From the NCBI RefSeq assembly GCF_014191425.1, contig NZ_JACHWP010000001.1, positions 620,001 through 684,000 of the forward strand: DNA of 64,000 nucleotides, in the 5' to 3' direction. The position numbers and the translations under genes are program-made. Each line of letters opens with the position of its first letter. The stretch's first letter is position 1. The notes beneath the pieces were generated by a model. That model made no database searches and was not told the origin of the DNA. It worked only from the letters and a program-made list of their open reading frames with translations. The stretch comes from Helcobacillus massiliensis (lineage in GTDB: Bacteria > Actinomycetota > Actinomycetes > Actinomycetales > Dermabacteraceae). Below, in pieces: positions 9,430-16,837 of the stretch.

Positions 9430-9764
9430 TGACCCCGACCTTCCACGCGGCTGCGAACATCGCGGACATCGCCCCCGGAGAGGTGCTCAGCGTGAGCGTC
9501 GCCGGTGTCGATGTCGCCCTGGCGCGCGACGCCGACGGCACCCTCCACGCCCTGGAGGACCGCTGCAGCCATGGGGAGGTCGCCCTGTCCGACGGAGACG
9601 TGTTCGAGGGCACGCTCGAATGCTGGAAGCACGGCAGCCAGTTCGATCTGCGAACCGGCCGTCCCCGCCAGCTGCCCGCCACCGAACCCGTGGCCGTCTA
9701 TCCCGTATCCATCGATGAGGCCACCGGCGCGATCAGCGTTGCGGTGACCGACCCCCACAGCTGA
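9429..9764 (+). CDS. Rieske-type [2Fe-2S] ferredoxin in the suf operon
   Basis: Small electron carrier related to the ferredoxin subunit of non-heme iron oxygenases. The 111 residues contain both halves of the Rieske motif: Cys46-Ser-His48 and Cys65-Trp-Lys-His68, 16 residues apart. The gene lies between sufD and sufC, overlapping the sufD stop (TGATG). It may deliver electrons for cluster assembly, but no function has been shown here; the placement inside suf is shared by many actinobacteria. Confidence 0.92.
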   Translation: MTPTFHAAANIADIAPGEVLSVSVAGVDVALARDADGTLHALEDRCSHGEVALSDGDVFEGTLECWKHGSQFDLRTGRPRQLPATEPVAVYPVSIDEATGAISVAVTDPHS

Positions 9765-9784
9765 CTGAAACTCGAAAGGACATC

Positions 9785-10549
9785 ATGTCTGTTCTTGAAA
9801 TCAAGGACCTCCACGCAACCGTGGAGACCCCCGAAGGCGACACCAAGGAGATCCTCAAGGGCGTCAACCTGACCATCAAGTCGGGTGAGACCCACGCGAT
9901 CATGGGCCCGAACGGCTCCGGAAAGTCCACCCTCGCCTACGCCGTCGCCGGCCACCCGAAGTACGAGATCACCCAGGGCGAGGTCCTGCTCGACGGTGAG
10001 GACGTGCTGGAGATGTCCGTGGACGAGCGCGCCAAGGCGGGCCTCTTCCTCGCCATGCAGTACCCGGTGGAGGTGCCGGGCGTGACCGTCTCGAACTTCC
10101 TGCGCACCGCGAAGACCGCCGTGGACGGCGAGGCCCCGAAGCTGCGCACCTGGGTGAAGGACGTCAAGGGCGCCATGGACCAGCTGCGCATGGACCCGAA
10201 GTTCGCCGAGCGCAACGTCAACGAGGGCTTCTCCGGCGGCGAGAAGAAGCGCCACGAGATCCTCCAGATGGAGCTGCTGAAGCCGAAGATGGCGATCCTG
10301 GACGAGACCGACTCGGGCCTGGATGTGGACGCTCTGCGCGTCGTCTCCGAAGGCATCAACCGCGTGAAGGAGAACGAGGGCCTGGGCGTCATGCTCATCA
10401 CCCACTACACCCGCATCCTGCGCTACGTGAAGCCGGACTTCGTGCATGTGTTCGTCAACGGCCGTGTTGCTGAGCAGGGCGGCCCGGAGCTCGCTGCGCG
10501 CCTGGAGGAAGAGGGATACGACCGCTTCCTCACCGCAGCGAACGCCTGA
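9785..10549 (+). CDS. sufC: Fe-S cluster assembly ATPase SufC
   Basis: ABC-type ATPase that drives the SufBD scaffold. Walker A GPNGSGKST (41-49), signature FSGGEKKRHEI, Walker B MAILDETDSGLD and switch histidine ITHYTR are present; ETDSGLD with serine after Asp is typical of SufC. Length 254. A clear ribosome-binding site (GAAAGGA) precedes ATG 9785. It is followed directly by sufT; the cysteine desulfurase sufS and sulfur acceptor sufU that often come next are absent. Confidence 0.97.
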   Translation: MSVLEIKDLHATVETPEGDTKEILKGVNLTIKSGETHAIMGPNGSGKSTLAYAVAGHPKYEITQGEVLLDGEDVLEMSVDERAKAGLFLAMQYPVEVPGVTVSNFLRTAKTAVDGEAPKLRTWVKDVKGAMDQLRMDPKFAERNVNEGFSGGEKKRHEILQMELLKPKMAILDETDSGLDVDALRVVSEGINRVKENEGLGVMLITHYTRILRYVKPDFVHVFVNGRVAEQGGPELAARLEEEGYDRFLTAANA

Positions 10550-10583
10550 GACCTGAGCGCACCCGCGCAGAAACGAGGCAGAC

Positions 10584-10904
10584 ATGGCTGAATCCAAGCC
10601 CGTCACTGAAGAGGACCTGATCGAGGCCCTCAAGGACGTCATCGACCCGGAGCTCGGCATCAACATCGTTGATCTGGGCCTGGTGTACGGCGTCACTCTC
10701 GAGGACGGTCACGCGGTCGTGGATATGACACTGACGTCCGCGGCGTGCCCGCTGACCGATGTGCTGGAGGAGCAGACCTTCGCCGCGCTGGATCCGATCA
10801 CCGAGTCGCACCGCATCAACTGGGTGTGGATGCCGCCGTGGGGCATGGAGAAGATCACGGAGGATGGTCGCGAACAGCTGCGCGCGATCGGCTTCAACAT
10901 CTGA
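10584..10904 (+). CDS. sufT: SufT-like DUF59 (MIP18-type) metal-sulfur cluster assembly factor
   Basis: DUF59 proteins help deliver Fe-S clusters to target enzymes. The 106-residue protein has VIDPELGINIVDLGLVY (19-35), the family signature, and the conserved cysteine Cys55 in SAACPLTD. It is the last gene of the operon, 34 bp after sufC, with a strong hairpin right behind it. Confidence 0.92.
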   Translation: MAESKPVTEEDLIEALKDVIDPELGINIVDLGLVYGVTLEDGHAVVDMTLTSAACPLTDVLEEQTFAALDPITESHRINWVWMPPWGMEKITEDGREQLRAIGFNI

Positions 10905-10921
10905 CGCCTGTCCCTGACAGT

Positions 10922-10959
10922 CACCGGCGCCGTTCCCCTTCGTGGGGGCGGCGCCGGTG
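10922..10959 (+). terminator. Hairpin terminator after the suf operon
   Basis: Inverted repeat with arms beginning CACCGGCGCCG and ending CGGCGCCGGTG around a TTCG-type loop; the stem is about 15 bp if two G-U pairs are allowed. There is no T tract. The core is almost identical to the hairpin at 43444-43478. Confidence 0.7.
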
Positions 10960-11053
10960 GCGTTCCAGGAGGGGGCCGACGGGTGCCCGCGAGTGTGGAA
11001 TCAGGGGTGGGGGGCAGGATGGTTCGTTCGGTCACACCACGGTGACGTCCGAA

Positions 11054-11092
11054 TTGACCCGATCGGCCAGTAAGTTACTAGAGGGTCTAGTA
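11054..11092 (+). promoter_or_regulatory. Promoter and operator-like palindrome of the secreted-protein gene
   Basis: TTGACC (11054-11059) is a good -35; at 16-bp spacing TACTAG (11076-11081) could be the -10. That hexamer is inside a perfect inverted repeat, TACTAGA-GGG-TCTAGTA (11076-11092), which looks like a repressor site over the promoter. A further ACTAGA copy lies at 11118-11123. Confidence 0.5.
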
Positions 11093-11123
11093 GTGCTCGA
11101 ACGGCGGCACCGTGCCGACTAGA

Positions 11124-11140
11124 CCTTTCGCCCCGAAAGG
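11124..11140 (+). promoter_or_regulatory. RBS-sequestering hairpin
   Basis: Perfect inverted repeat CCTTTCG-CCC-CGAAAGG. The 3' arm holds most of the ribosome-binding site (AAAGGA, 8 nt before ATG 11150), so when folded it would hide the site. Confidence 0.5.
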
Positions 11141-11149
11141 ACACCCCCT

Positions 11150-11725
11150 ATGTCTCAGCAGATCTCCCGCCGCGCGCTCGCGCGCGGTGGCGCGTGGTCG
11201 GTTCCCGTTGCCACGGTGAGCGTCGCCGCTTCCGCCTATGCGGTGAGTCGACCCTGCAACCCGGTCCTGGACTCAGGCGGAGGTTTCTCCTACGACTGGG
11301 GAGTAGCGGATACAGAGAGGACTAACCAGACCCTGAAGGCGGCAGGCAGCCTGACTGTCAAGAACCTTCCGGCCGACGCTGTCATCACCACGGTGGATTA
11401 CCGCCTCATCGTCATGAACCGGAATGACAGGGGAGGTGACAAGTGGCAGGACCGCGGCGCCTACGACCCGGGCAACAATAAGGTGAATAAGACCTACTTC
11501 GGCAATACGACGTGCTCGGCCGAGTTCGGCGCCATTACTGGCTGTGAGTTCAAGTCGCTCTACGATACGACGGTGGACGCCGGTAGCGCGGCGCTGGCAT
11601 CGGGGAACCGCAAAAAGCTGCTCTACCGAAGCCTGTCCGGCACTGACCCGATCTGGGTCACCCGTGACGCTCGAATCTACCTCGAAAGCAACTGGGTGGA
11701 CCGGACCTTCCGGGACGGCACCTAG
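11150..11725 (+). CDS. Tat-type secreted protein of unknown function, N-terminal part
   Basis: The first 31 residues form an export signal: twin arginines in ISRRALARGGAW, a hydrophobic stretch rich in Val and Ala, and a likely cleavage after AYA. The exported part (about 160 residues) has no recognised domain; it is rich in polar residues and contains four cysteines, CNP, TTCSAE and TGCEF being visible. Base usage is lower in GC than neighbours and includes AAT, AGG and GGA codons, a sign of a different origin. The frame is stopped by TAG at 11723, but coding continues in the same frame to 12022, so this is probably a truncated product. Confidence 0.7.
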   Translation: MSQQISRRALARGGAWSVPVATVSVAASAYAVSRPCNPVLDSGGGFSYDWGVADTERTNQTLKAAGSLTVKNLPADAVITTVDYRLIVMNRNDRGGDKWQDRGAYDPGNNKVNKTYFGNTTCSAEFGAITGCEFKSLYDTTVDAGSAALASGNRKKLLYRSLSGTDPIWVTRDARIYLESNWVDRTFRDGT

Positions 11726-11728
11726 GGC

Positions 11729-12022
11729 ATGGCCTGGACGCTGAAGTTCCAGTCCGACCCGAGCAAACTCACGCCATCCCACTGGACCACGAATTCCACC
11801 ACCGGGTGCAAGACGCTCACCATCAAGGACACCCCGATCTTCGAACTCGGGTACAGAAGTGTCAGCGGTCCCACCGCCAAACAGTCGACGTGGCCGACAG
11901 CCGACTGGCAAGTCGTTGTCGAATACACCACCAAGGATGGCCGGAAGTGGCGCATGACCCGGGTCTGCCCGAGCGACCCGCGAACCGGTGGAACCTGCAC
12001 TTCGTCCACAGTTCAGATCTGA
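11729..12022 (+). pseudogene. C-terminal part of the secreted protein, cut off by in-frame TAG
   Basis: The frame of the upstream gene resumes one codon after the TAG and stays open for 97 residues, beginning MAWTLKFQSDPS and ending in TGA. It has no ribosome-binding site or signal peptide of its own and has the same composition as the upstream part (two further cysteine pairs, WRMTRVCPSD near the end). The simplest reading is one gene of about 290 codons (11150-12022) with a nonsense change, for example TGG to TAG. Independent translation from the ATG at 11729 or stop read-through cannot be excluded. Confidence 0.6.
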
Positions 12023-12032
12023 AGCCGACCAT

Positions 12033-12076
12033 ATGACGAAGCGGCGGGCCCCTGTGGGGGCCGGCCGCTTCGTCAT
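12033..12076. terminator. Bidirectional terminator between convergent genes
   Basis: Thirteen-base perfect arms, ATGACGAAGCGGC and GCCGCTTCGTCAT, enclose a second GC-rich stem. It lies between the secreted-protein gene and ald and can serve both. Confidence 0.75.
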
Positions 12077-12113
12077 TCCCGCGTGGAAACTGTCCACGAG
12101 GCGGGGGAGCGCC

Positions 12114-13229
12114 TCAGCCGAGAACGCTGCTGATCTCCTGCGTCTCGATGCCGAGTGCTTCGCCCACACCGGCGTTGAAGAGCGCACCATCATGGGTGTG
12201 CAGGCCCTTCGCGAGTGCTGCATCGTCGGCCAGCGCAGCCCTCCAGCCCTTGCCCGCGATCGCCATCACGAACGGCAGCGTCGCATTGTTCAGCGCCGTC
12301 GTCGCGGTGCGCGGAACCGAGCCCGGCATGTTCGCCACGCAGTAGTACGTGGTCTCATGTACCCGGAACGTCGGGTCGTCATGCGTGGTCGGCCGGCTGT
12401 TCTCGAAGCAGCCACCCTGATCGATCGCCACATCCACCAGCACCGCGCCCGGCTTCATGCCGCGCACCATCTCATCGGTCACCAGCTTCGGCGCCTTCTT
12501 ACCCGGGATCAGCACCGACCCCACGACCACATCCGCGTCCCGCATGTGCTCCGCCAGATCGAGGCTGGTGGAATACGCAGTGCGGATCGACCCACCATGC
12601 GTCAGATCGATCTGACCCAGGCGCGCCACATTCACATCCATCACGGTGACGTCGGCCTGCATGCCGCGCGCCATGATCGCGGCCTGCTCACCGACCACAC
12701 CGCCGCCCACCACCAGGATCCTCGCCTTCGGTGTGCCCGGGACACCGCCCATCAGCACACCCGCACCGCCCAGCGGAGCCATCAGATGGTAGGCCCCCAC
12801 CTGCGCCGCCAGACGCCCAGCGATCGCGCTCATCGGCGCCAGCAGCGGCAGCGACCCATCCGGGCGCTGCACCGTCTCATACGCGATTGCGGTGGTGCCC
12901 GCCTCCAGCAGAGCCCGAGTCAGCGACTCATCCGCTGCCAGATGCAGGTAGGTGAACAGGATCAGGTCACTGCGAAGGTATCGGTACTCCTCCTGCAGCG
13001 GCTCCTTCACCTTCACCACCATGTCCGCCCCGGCCCACACCTCCTCGGCGGACTCCAGTACGGCAGCGCCGGCCTTTTCATACGCGGCATCATCGAAACC
13101 GGCGCCCACACCCGCACCCGCCTGAACGGACACGCTGTGCCCGGCCGCAACGAGCTCATGCACCGCGGCGACCGACAGGCCCACCCGATACTCGTGGTTC
13201 TTGATCTCCTTCGGCACTCCGATGCGCAC
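12114..13229 (-). CDS. ald: Alanine dehydrogenase
   Basis: NAD-dependent interconversion of L-alanine and pyruvate plus ammonium. From the GTG start at 13229 the protein is 371 residues, the family's standard length, and begins VRIGVPKEIK. Substrate residues Arg15, Lys75 (VKVKEP) and His96 (YLHLA) fall at the family positions; ILVVGGGVVGEQAA is the NAD-binding loop and DVAIDQGGC carries the later catalytic aspartate. An upstream ATG at 13277 would add 16 unrelated residues, whereas GGAAGGAG sits 6 nt before the GTG. Transcribed alone toward the shared terminator. Confidence 0.95.
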   Translation of the reverse strand: MRIGVPKEIKNHEYRVGLSVAAVHELVAAGHSVSVQAGAGVGAGFDDAAYEKAGAAVLESAEEVWAGADMVVKVKEPLQEEYRYLRSDLILFTYLHLAADESLTRALLEAGTTAIAYETVQRPDGSLPLLAPMSAIAGRLAAQVGAYHLMAPLGGAGVLMGGVPGTPKARILVVGGGVVGEQAAIMARGMQADVTVMDVNVARLGQIDLTHGGSIRTAYSTSLDLAEHMRDADVVVGSVLIPGKKAPKLVTDEMVRGMKPGAVLVDVAIDQGGCFENSRPTTHDDPTFRVHETTYYCVANMPGSVPRTATTALNNATLPFVMAIAGKGWRAALADDAALAKGLHTHDGALFNAGVGEALGIETQEISSVLG

Positions 13230-13333
13230 AGCAGCTCCTTCCTGTTGATGGGGAGCGCCGGCCGCTCCGACACTCACCCCGGCTGGTCACCTCCATCACA
13301 TCACAGAGGTCTCGGGACCTGTGTCGGTGCGCG

Positions 13334-13339
13334 TAGGAT
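13334..13339 (+). promoter_or_regulatory. Putative -10 of the ABC-F gene
   Basis: TAGGAT, 36 nt before ATG 13376; AGAGG gives the ribosome-binding site. The same hexamer occurs before efp and pdtaR. Confidence 0.4.
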
Positions 13340-13375
13340 CAACAGGGCCCGAAACAGCGAGACGCAGAGGTGTTC

Positions 13376-14980
13376 ATGATCAGCGTGCAGGACCTGGAGA
13401 TCAGAGTGGGCGCACGCCTCCTGATGGAGAACGTCAGCTTCCAGGTGAACAAGGGGGACCGCGTCGGCCTCGTCGGCCGCAACGGCGCCGGCAAGACCAC
13501 CCTGACCCGCACCATCGCCGGCGACCTCCAGCCCGCGAACGGCACCATCGACACCCGCGGCCAGATCGGCTTCCTCCCGCAGGACACCCAGGTCTCCGAT
13601 CCCACCCAGACCGTCCTCGCCCGCATCCTCTCCGCCCGCGGCCTCGACGAGATCCACCGCCGCCTGGCCAAGGCGGAACATGAGATGGCGGACATGTCCA
13701 TCAGTGCGGACCGCCGGGAGAAGGCCCTCAACCGCTACAGCCGCCTCTCCAATGAACTGGAGATCCAGGGAGGCTACGCCGCTGAGGCGGACGCCAAACA
13801 GCTCGCCGCGAACCTCGGCATCCCCAACAGCCTCCTCGAGAACGAACTCGGCACCCTCTCCGGTGGCCAGCGCCGCCGCGTGGAACTCACCCGCATCCTC
13901 TTCTCCCAGGCCGAAACCCTCATCCTCGACGAACCCACCAACCACCTCGATGCCGACTCCGTCAGCTGGCTGCGCGACTTCCTCATGACCTACCCCGGCG
14001 GGATGGTGATCATCTCCCACGACGTCGCCCTCGTGGAACAGGTGGTCAACAAGGTGTTCTACCTCGACGCCAACCGCCACGTCATCGACATCTACAACAT
14101 GGGCTGGAAGAACTACCTGACCAAGCGTGAGGACGATGAGAAGCGCCGCCGCCGCGAACGCCTCTCCGCCGAGAAGAAGGCCGCCGCACTCACCACCCAG
14201 GCCGAGAAGATGAAGGCGAAGGCCACCAAAGCGGTCGCAGCGCAGAACATGCTCCGCCGCGCCGAACGCCTCCTCGACGGGGTCGAGGAGGACCATCAGC
14301 GCGACAAGGTTGCGAAGCTCCGCTTCCCATCCCCGGCGCCCTGCGGACGCACCCCGCTGAAGGCCGACGGGCTCTCGAAGTCCTACGGGTCCCTGGAGAT
14401 CTTCACCGGTGCCGACCTCGCCATCGACCGCGGCTCCCGCGTGGTCGTGCTCGGCCTCAACGGCGCCGGCAAAACCACCCTTCTGCGACTCCTCGCCGGA
14501 GTGGAGACCCCCGATTCCGGCGAGGTCATCGCCGGGCACGGCCTGCGCCTCGGCTACTACGCACAGGAGCACGAGACCCTCGACGGTGACCGCACCGTCC
14601 TGGACAACATGCAGCGCGCCGCCGGCGATATGGCCGAGGTGGAGGTGCGCAAGATCCTCGGCTCGTTCCTCTTCACTGGGGACGATGTGCACAAGCCCGC
14701 GCGAGTCCTCTCCGGCGGCGAGAAGACCCGCCTGGCCCTCGCCACCCTGGTGGTCTCCAGCGCCAACGTCCTCCTGCTCGATGAGCCCACCAACAACCTC
14801 GACCCCGCCAGCCGTGAGGAGATCCTCGGGGCGCTGCACGCCTTCGAGGGCGCGATCGTGCTGGTCAGCCACGACCCGGGCGCCGTGCGCGCCCTCAACC
14901 CGGAGCGCGTGCTCGTGATGCCGGATGCGACCGAGGATCTGTGGGGCCCCGACTACGAGGAGCTCATCGAGCTCGCCTGA
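13376..14980 (+). CDS. ABC-F family ATPase (ribosome-associated type)
   Basis: Soluble twin-ATPase with no membrane segments; ABC-F proteins act on the ribosome in translation control or antibiotic protection. The two domains show Walker A GRNGAGKTTL and GLNGAGKTTL, signatures LSGGQRRRVEL and LSGGEKTRLAL, and Walker B LILDEPTNHLD and LLLDEPTNNLD. A charged linker (about residues 245-320, many Lys/Arg/Ala) joins them. ATG at 13376 is preferred to GTG two codons upstream because of AGAGG at 13365-13369. An ABC-F gene close downstream of suf is common in Micrococcales; here the broken secreted gene and ald lie between. Confidence 0.92.
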   Translation: MISVQDLEIRVGARLLMENVSFQVNKGDRVGLVGRNGAGKTTLTRTIAGDLQPANGTIDTRGQIGFLPQDTQVSDPTQTVLARILSARGLDEIHRRLAKAEHEMADMSISADRREKALNRYSRLSNELEIQGGYAAEADAKQLAANLGIPNSLLENELGTLSGGQRRRVELTRILFSQAETLILDEPTNHLDADSVSWLRDFLMTYPGGMVIISHDVALVEQVVNKVFYLDANRHVIDIYNMGWKNYLTKREDDEKRRRRERLSAEKKAAALTTQAEKMKAKATKAVAAQNMLRRAERLLDGVEEDHQRDKVAKLRFPSPAPCGRTPLKADGLSKSYGSLEIFTGADLAIDRGSRVVVLGLNGAGKTTLLRLLAGVETPDSGEVIAGHGLRLGYYAQEHETLDGDRTVLDNMQRAAGDMAEVEVRKILGSFLFTGDDVHKPARVLSGGEKTRLALATLVVSSANVLLLDEPTNNLDPASREEILGALHAFEGAIVLVSHDPGAVRALNPERVLVMPDATEDLWGPDYEELIELA

Positions 14981-14994
14981 CGCAGTGCTGCGTC
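14979..14994 (+). terminator. Short hairpin at the end of the ABC-F gene
   Basis: GACGCAG-TG-CTGCGTC, overlapping the stop codon. No T tract follows, so terminator function is uncertain. Confidence 0.35.
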
Positions 14995-15053
14995 CCGTGT
15001 GTTCAACGGGTCACCACCGTCTGCGACCTGCACGATCACCGGGCCGGCTCTTG

Positions 15054-15059
15054 TAGGAT
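15054..15059 (+). promoter_or_regulatory. Putative -10 of efp-nusB
   Basis: TAGGAT preceded by TTG, about 69 nt before ATG 15128; no clear -35. Confidence 0.4.
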
Positions 15060-15127
15060 GGGGCGGACATGCGCCCGCGACCGGGACGAGCCCGAACGAG
15101 AGCGCTCAGAGACTATCGAGGAGACCC

Positions 15128-15685
15128 ATGGCAACGAGCAACGACCTCAAGAACGGCATGGTGCTGAAGATCGACAACGGCCTCTGGCAGGTCGTGGAGT
15201 TCCTGCATGTGAAGCCCGGCAAGGGCCCGGCCTTCGTGCGCTCCAAGCTCAAGAACGTCCTCACCGGCAAGACCGTGGACAAGACCTTCAACGCCGGCGT
15301 CAAGGTCGAGACCGCCACCATCGATCGCCGCGACATGCAGTACTCCTACAAGGACGGCGACATGTTCGTCTTCATGGACACCAGCACGTGGGAGCAGACC
15401 AACCTCACCGAAGAGCTCGTCGGCGACAGCGCTGACTACATGCTCGAAGGCCAGGACATCGTCATCGCCTTCCACGAGGGCAACCCGCTGTTCGTGGAGC
15501 TGCCGCCGTCGGTGGTCCTCACCATCACCCACACCGAGCCGGGCCTGCAGGGCGACCGCTCCTCCGGCGGCACCAAGCCCGCCACCCTCGAAACCGGCAA
15601 GGAGATCCAGGTGCCGCTGTTCCTCGAACAGGACACCAAGGTCAAGGTCGACACCCGCACCGGCGAATACACCGGGCGCGCCTGA
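15128..15685 (+). CDS. efp: Translation elongation factor P
   Basis: Relieves ribosome stalling at polyproline stretches. The 185-residue protein has the three beta-barrel domains of the family. The loop that reaches the peptidyl-transferase centre reads KPGKGPA with Lys32 at the tip; this palindromic PGKGP loop is the actinobacterial type that works without lysine modification. ATG at 15128 has GAGGAG upstream; an earlier start at 14999 would add unrelated residues. nusB follows 2 bp after the stop. Confidence 0.97.
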   Translation: MATSNDLKNGMVLKIDNGLWQVVEFLHVKPGKGPAFVRSKLKNVLTGKTVDKTFNAGVKVETATIDRRDMQYSYKDGDMFVFMDTSTWEQTNLTEELVGDSADYMLEGQDIVIAFHEGNPLFVELPPSVVLTITHTEPGLQGDRSSGGTKPATLETGKEIQVPLFLEQDTKVKVDTRTGEYTGRA

Positions 15686-15687
15686 GC

Positions 15688-16182
15688 ATGACCGACCTCC
15701 CCCTTCCGGAGCGCGACGGAGCGGACGTCGAGCTCGTCCGCTCCGTCGCTGCGGACACCTCCGGCTTCAGCGCCACCACCCGCGCACGCCTGCGCGCCGT
15801 CGATGTGCTGTTCGAAGCCGATCTGCGCGGCGCCGACACCGCCGAGATCGCCGAGAGCCGCACCCAGCGCTCCACGGCCCAGACCACCCTGCCCGAACGG
15901 GCCCGCGCCTTCGCCGACCTCTACGCCCGCCACCGCGCAGATGTCGACGACGCTCTGCACACCCACTCCGAAGCGTGGCAGCTGTCGCGCATGCCGGCCG
16001 TGGACCGTGCCATCCTGCGCCTGGGCACAGCGGAGATCCTCTTCTCCGAGCAGGACACCCCGCCGGCGATCATCATCCGCGAGTACGTCCGGATCGCGGA
16101 GCAGATCTCCACGGAGAAGTCGCCCGCGTTCGTCAATGCGCTCCTGCAGCGGATCGCCGACATGAAGGAGCTCCTCGGCTGA
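15688..16182 (+). CDS. nusB: Transcription antitermination factor NusB
   Basis: RNA-binding factor of the rRNA antitermination complex. The 164-residue protein has an acidic N-terminal extension of about 25 residues, then the NusB helical fold; conserved stretches are ARLRAVDVLFEAD near the start, MPAVDRAILRLGTAEIL in the middle and SPAFVNALLQRI at the end. The gene starts 2 bp after efp and is probably co-translated with it. Confidence 0.94.
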   Translation: MTDLPLPERDGADVELVRSVAADTSGFSATTRARLRAVDVLFEADLRGADTAEIAESRTQRSTAQTTLPERARAFADLYARHRADVDDALHTHSEAWQLSRMPAVDRAILRLGTAEILFSEQDTPPAIIIREYVRIAEQISTEKSPAFVNALLQRIADMKELLG

Positions 16183-16217
16183 CCCCGTCGGCCCGGGCGC
16201 TCCGCCCACCCGCCCTT

Positions 16218-16223
16218 TAAAAT
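16218..16223 (+). promoter_or_regulatory. Possible -10 ahead of pyrR
   Basis: TAAAAT, 32 nt before the pyrR ATG. A transcript start near 16230 would cut through the PyrR-type hairpin that begins at 16224, so this hexamer and the RNA element cannot both work on the same transcript. Confidence 0.35.
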
Positions 16224-16241
16224 CGCGTCCAGAGAGGCGCG
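16224..16241 (+). promoter_or_regulatory. PyrR-binding RNA hairpin in the pyr leader
   Basis: CGTCCAGAGAGGCG (16226-16239) matches 12 of 14 positions of the PyrR-recognised consensus ARUCCNGNGAGGYU and is closed by CGCG/CGCG arms. The ribosome-binding site GGAAGGGAG starts at its 3' end, so binding of PyrR with UMP would block translation of pyrR, as known for mycobacterial pyr genes. Confidence 0.65.
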
Positions 16242-16255
16242 GAAGGGAGCCACAC

Positions 16256-16837
16256 ATGACCGATACACCCACCACCCGCACCGAGGTCCTCCGGGCGGAC
16301 GAGATCAGCCGAGCGCTCACCCGCATCGGCTTCGAGATCGTCGAAGCGCAGAAGGGCGAAGACGACTTCGTCATCCTCGGCATCCACAACCGCGGCGTCC
16401 CCCTCGCACGCCGCATCGGCGAATCGCTGCGCCGCACCGGCGCCACTGACCGCGAGATCGACGACTTCGTCGGCACCCTGGACATCACCATGTTCCGCGA
16501 CGACCTCGCTCAGCACCCCACGCGCGTCCCGTACTCCACGGACCTGCCGCCCAGCGGCATCGACGGCCGCACCGTCGTCCTCGTCGACGACGTCCTCTTC
16601 TCCGGCCGCACCATCCGCGCCGCATTGGACGCCCTCAGCTCCCTGGGCCGCCCGCGCAACGTGCGCCTGGCCGTCCTCGTGGACCGCGGCCACCGCGACC
16701 TGCCGATCCGCGCAGACTTCGTCGGCAAGAACCTCCCCACCTCCCGCCGCGAAGCCGTCCGCGTCCACCTCACCGAGACCGACGGCGACGACGCTGTCCT
16801 CCTCGAACGCCCCCTCACCGAGGAGGAGACCCGATGA
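16256..16837 (+). CDS. pyrR: Bifunctional pyr operon regulator / uracil phosphoribosyltransferase PyrR
   Basis: RNA-binding regulator of pyrimidine synthesis with uracil phosphoribosyltransferase activity. The PRPP loop [13 protein letters not shown] lies at about residues 103-115, and [10 protein letters not shown] and [18 protein letters not shown] are family motifs. Length 193. ATG 16256 has GGAAGGGAG upstream, beside the RNA hairpin it would bind itself. Its stop overlaps pyrB (ATGA), making it first gene of the seven-gene operon. Confidence 0.96.
   Translation: MTDTPTTRTEVLRADEISRALTRIGFEIVEAQKGEDDFVILGIHNRGVPLARRIGESLRRTGATDREIDDFVGTLDITMFRDDLAQHPTRVPYSTDLPPSGIDGRTVVLVDDVLFSGRTIRAALDALSSLGRPRNVRLAVLVDRGHRDLPIRADFVGKNLPTSRREAVRVHLTETDGDDAVLLERPLTEEETR

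Noticed and set aside
12033-12076. The ATGACGAAG... palindrome as a recombination or attachment site
   Set aside because: Its position between two convergent stops and GC-rich stem fit a terminator better; no second copy was seen in the window.
14999-15127. Upstream extension of EF-P from 14999
   Set aside because: The residues do not match EF-P, whose conserved start is at 15128 with a ribosome-binding site.
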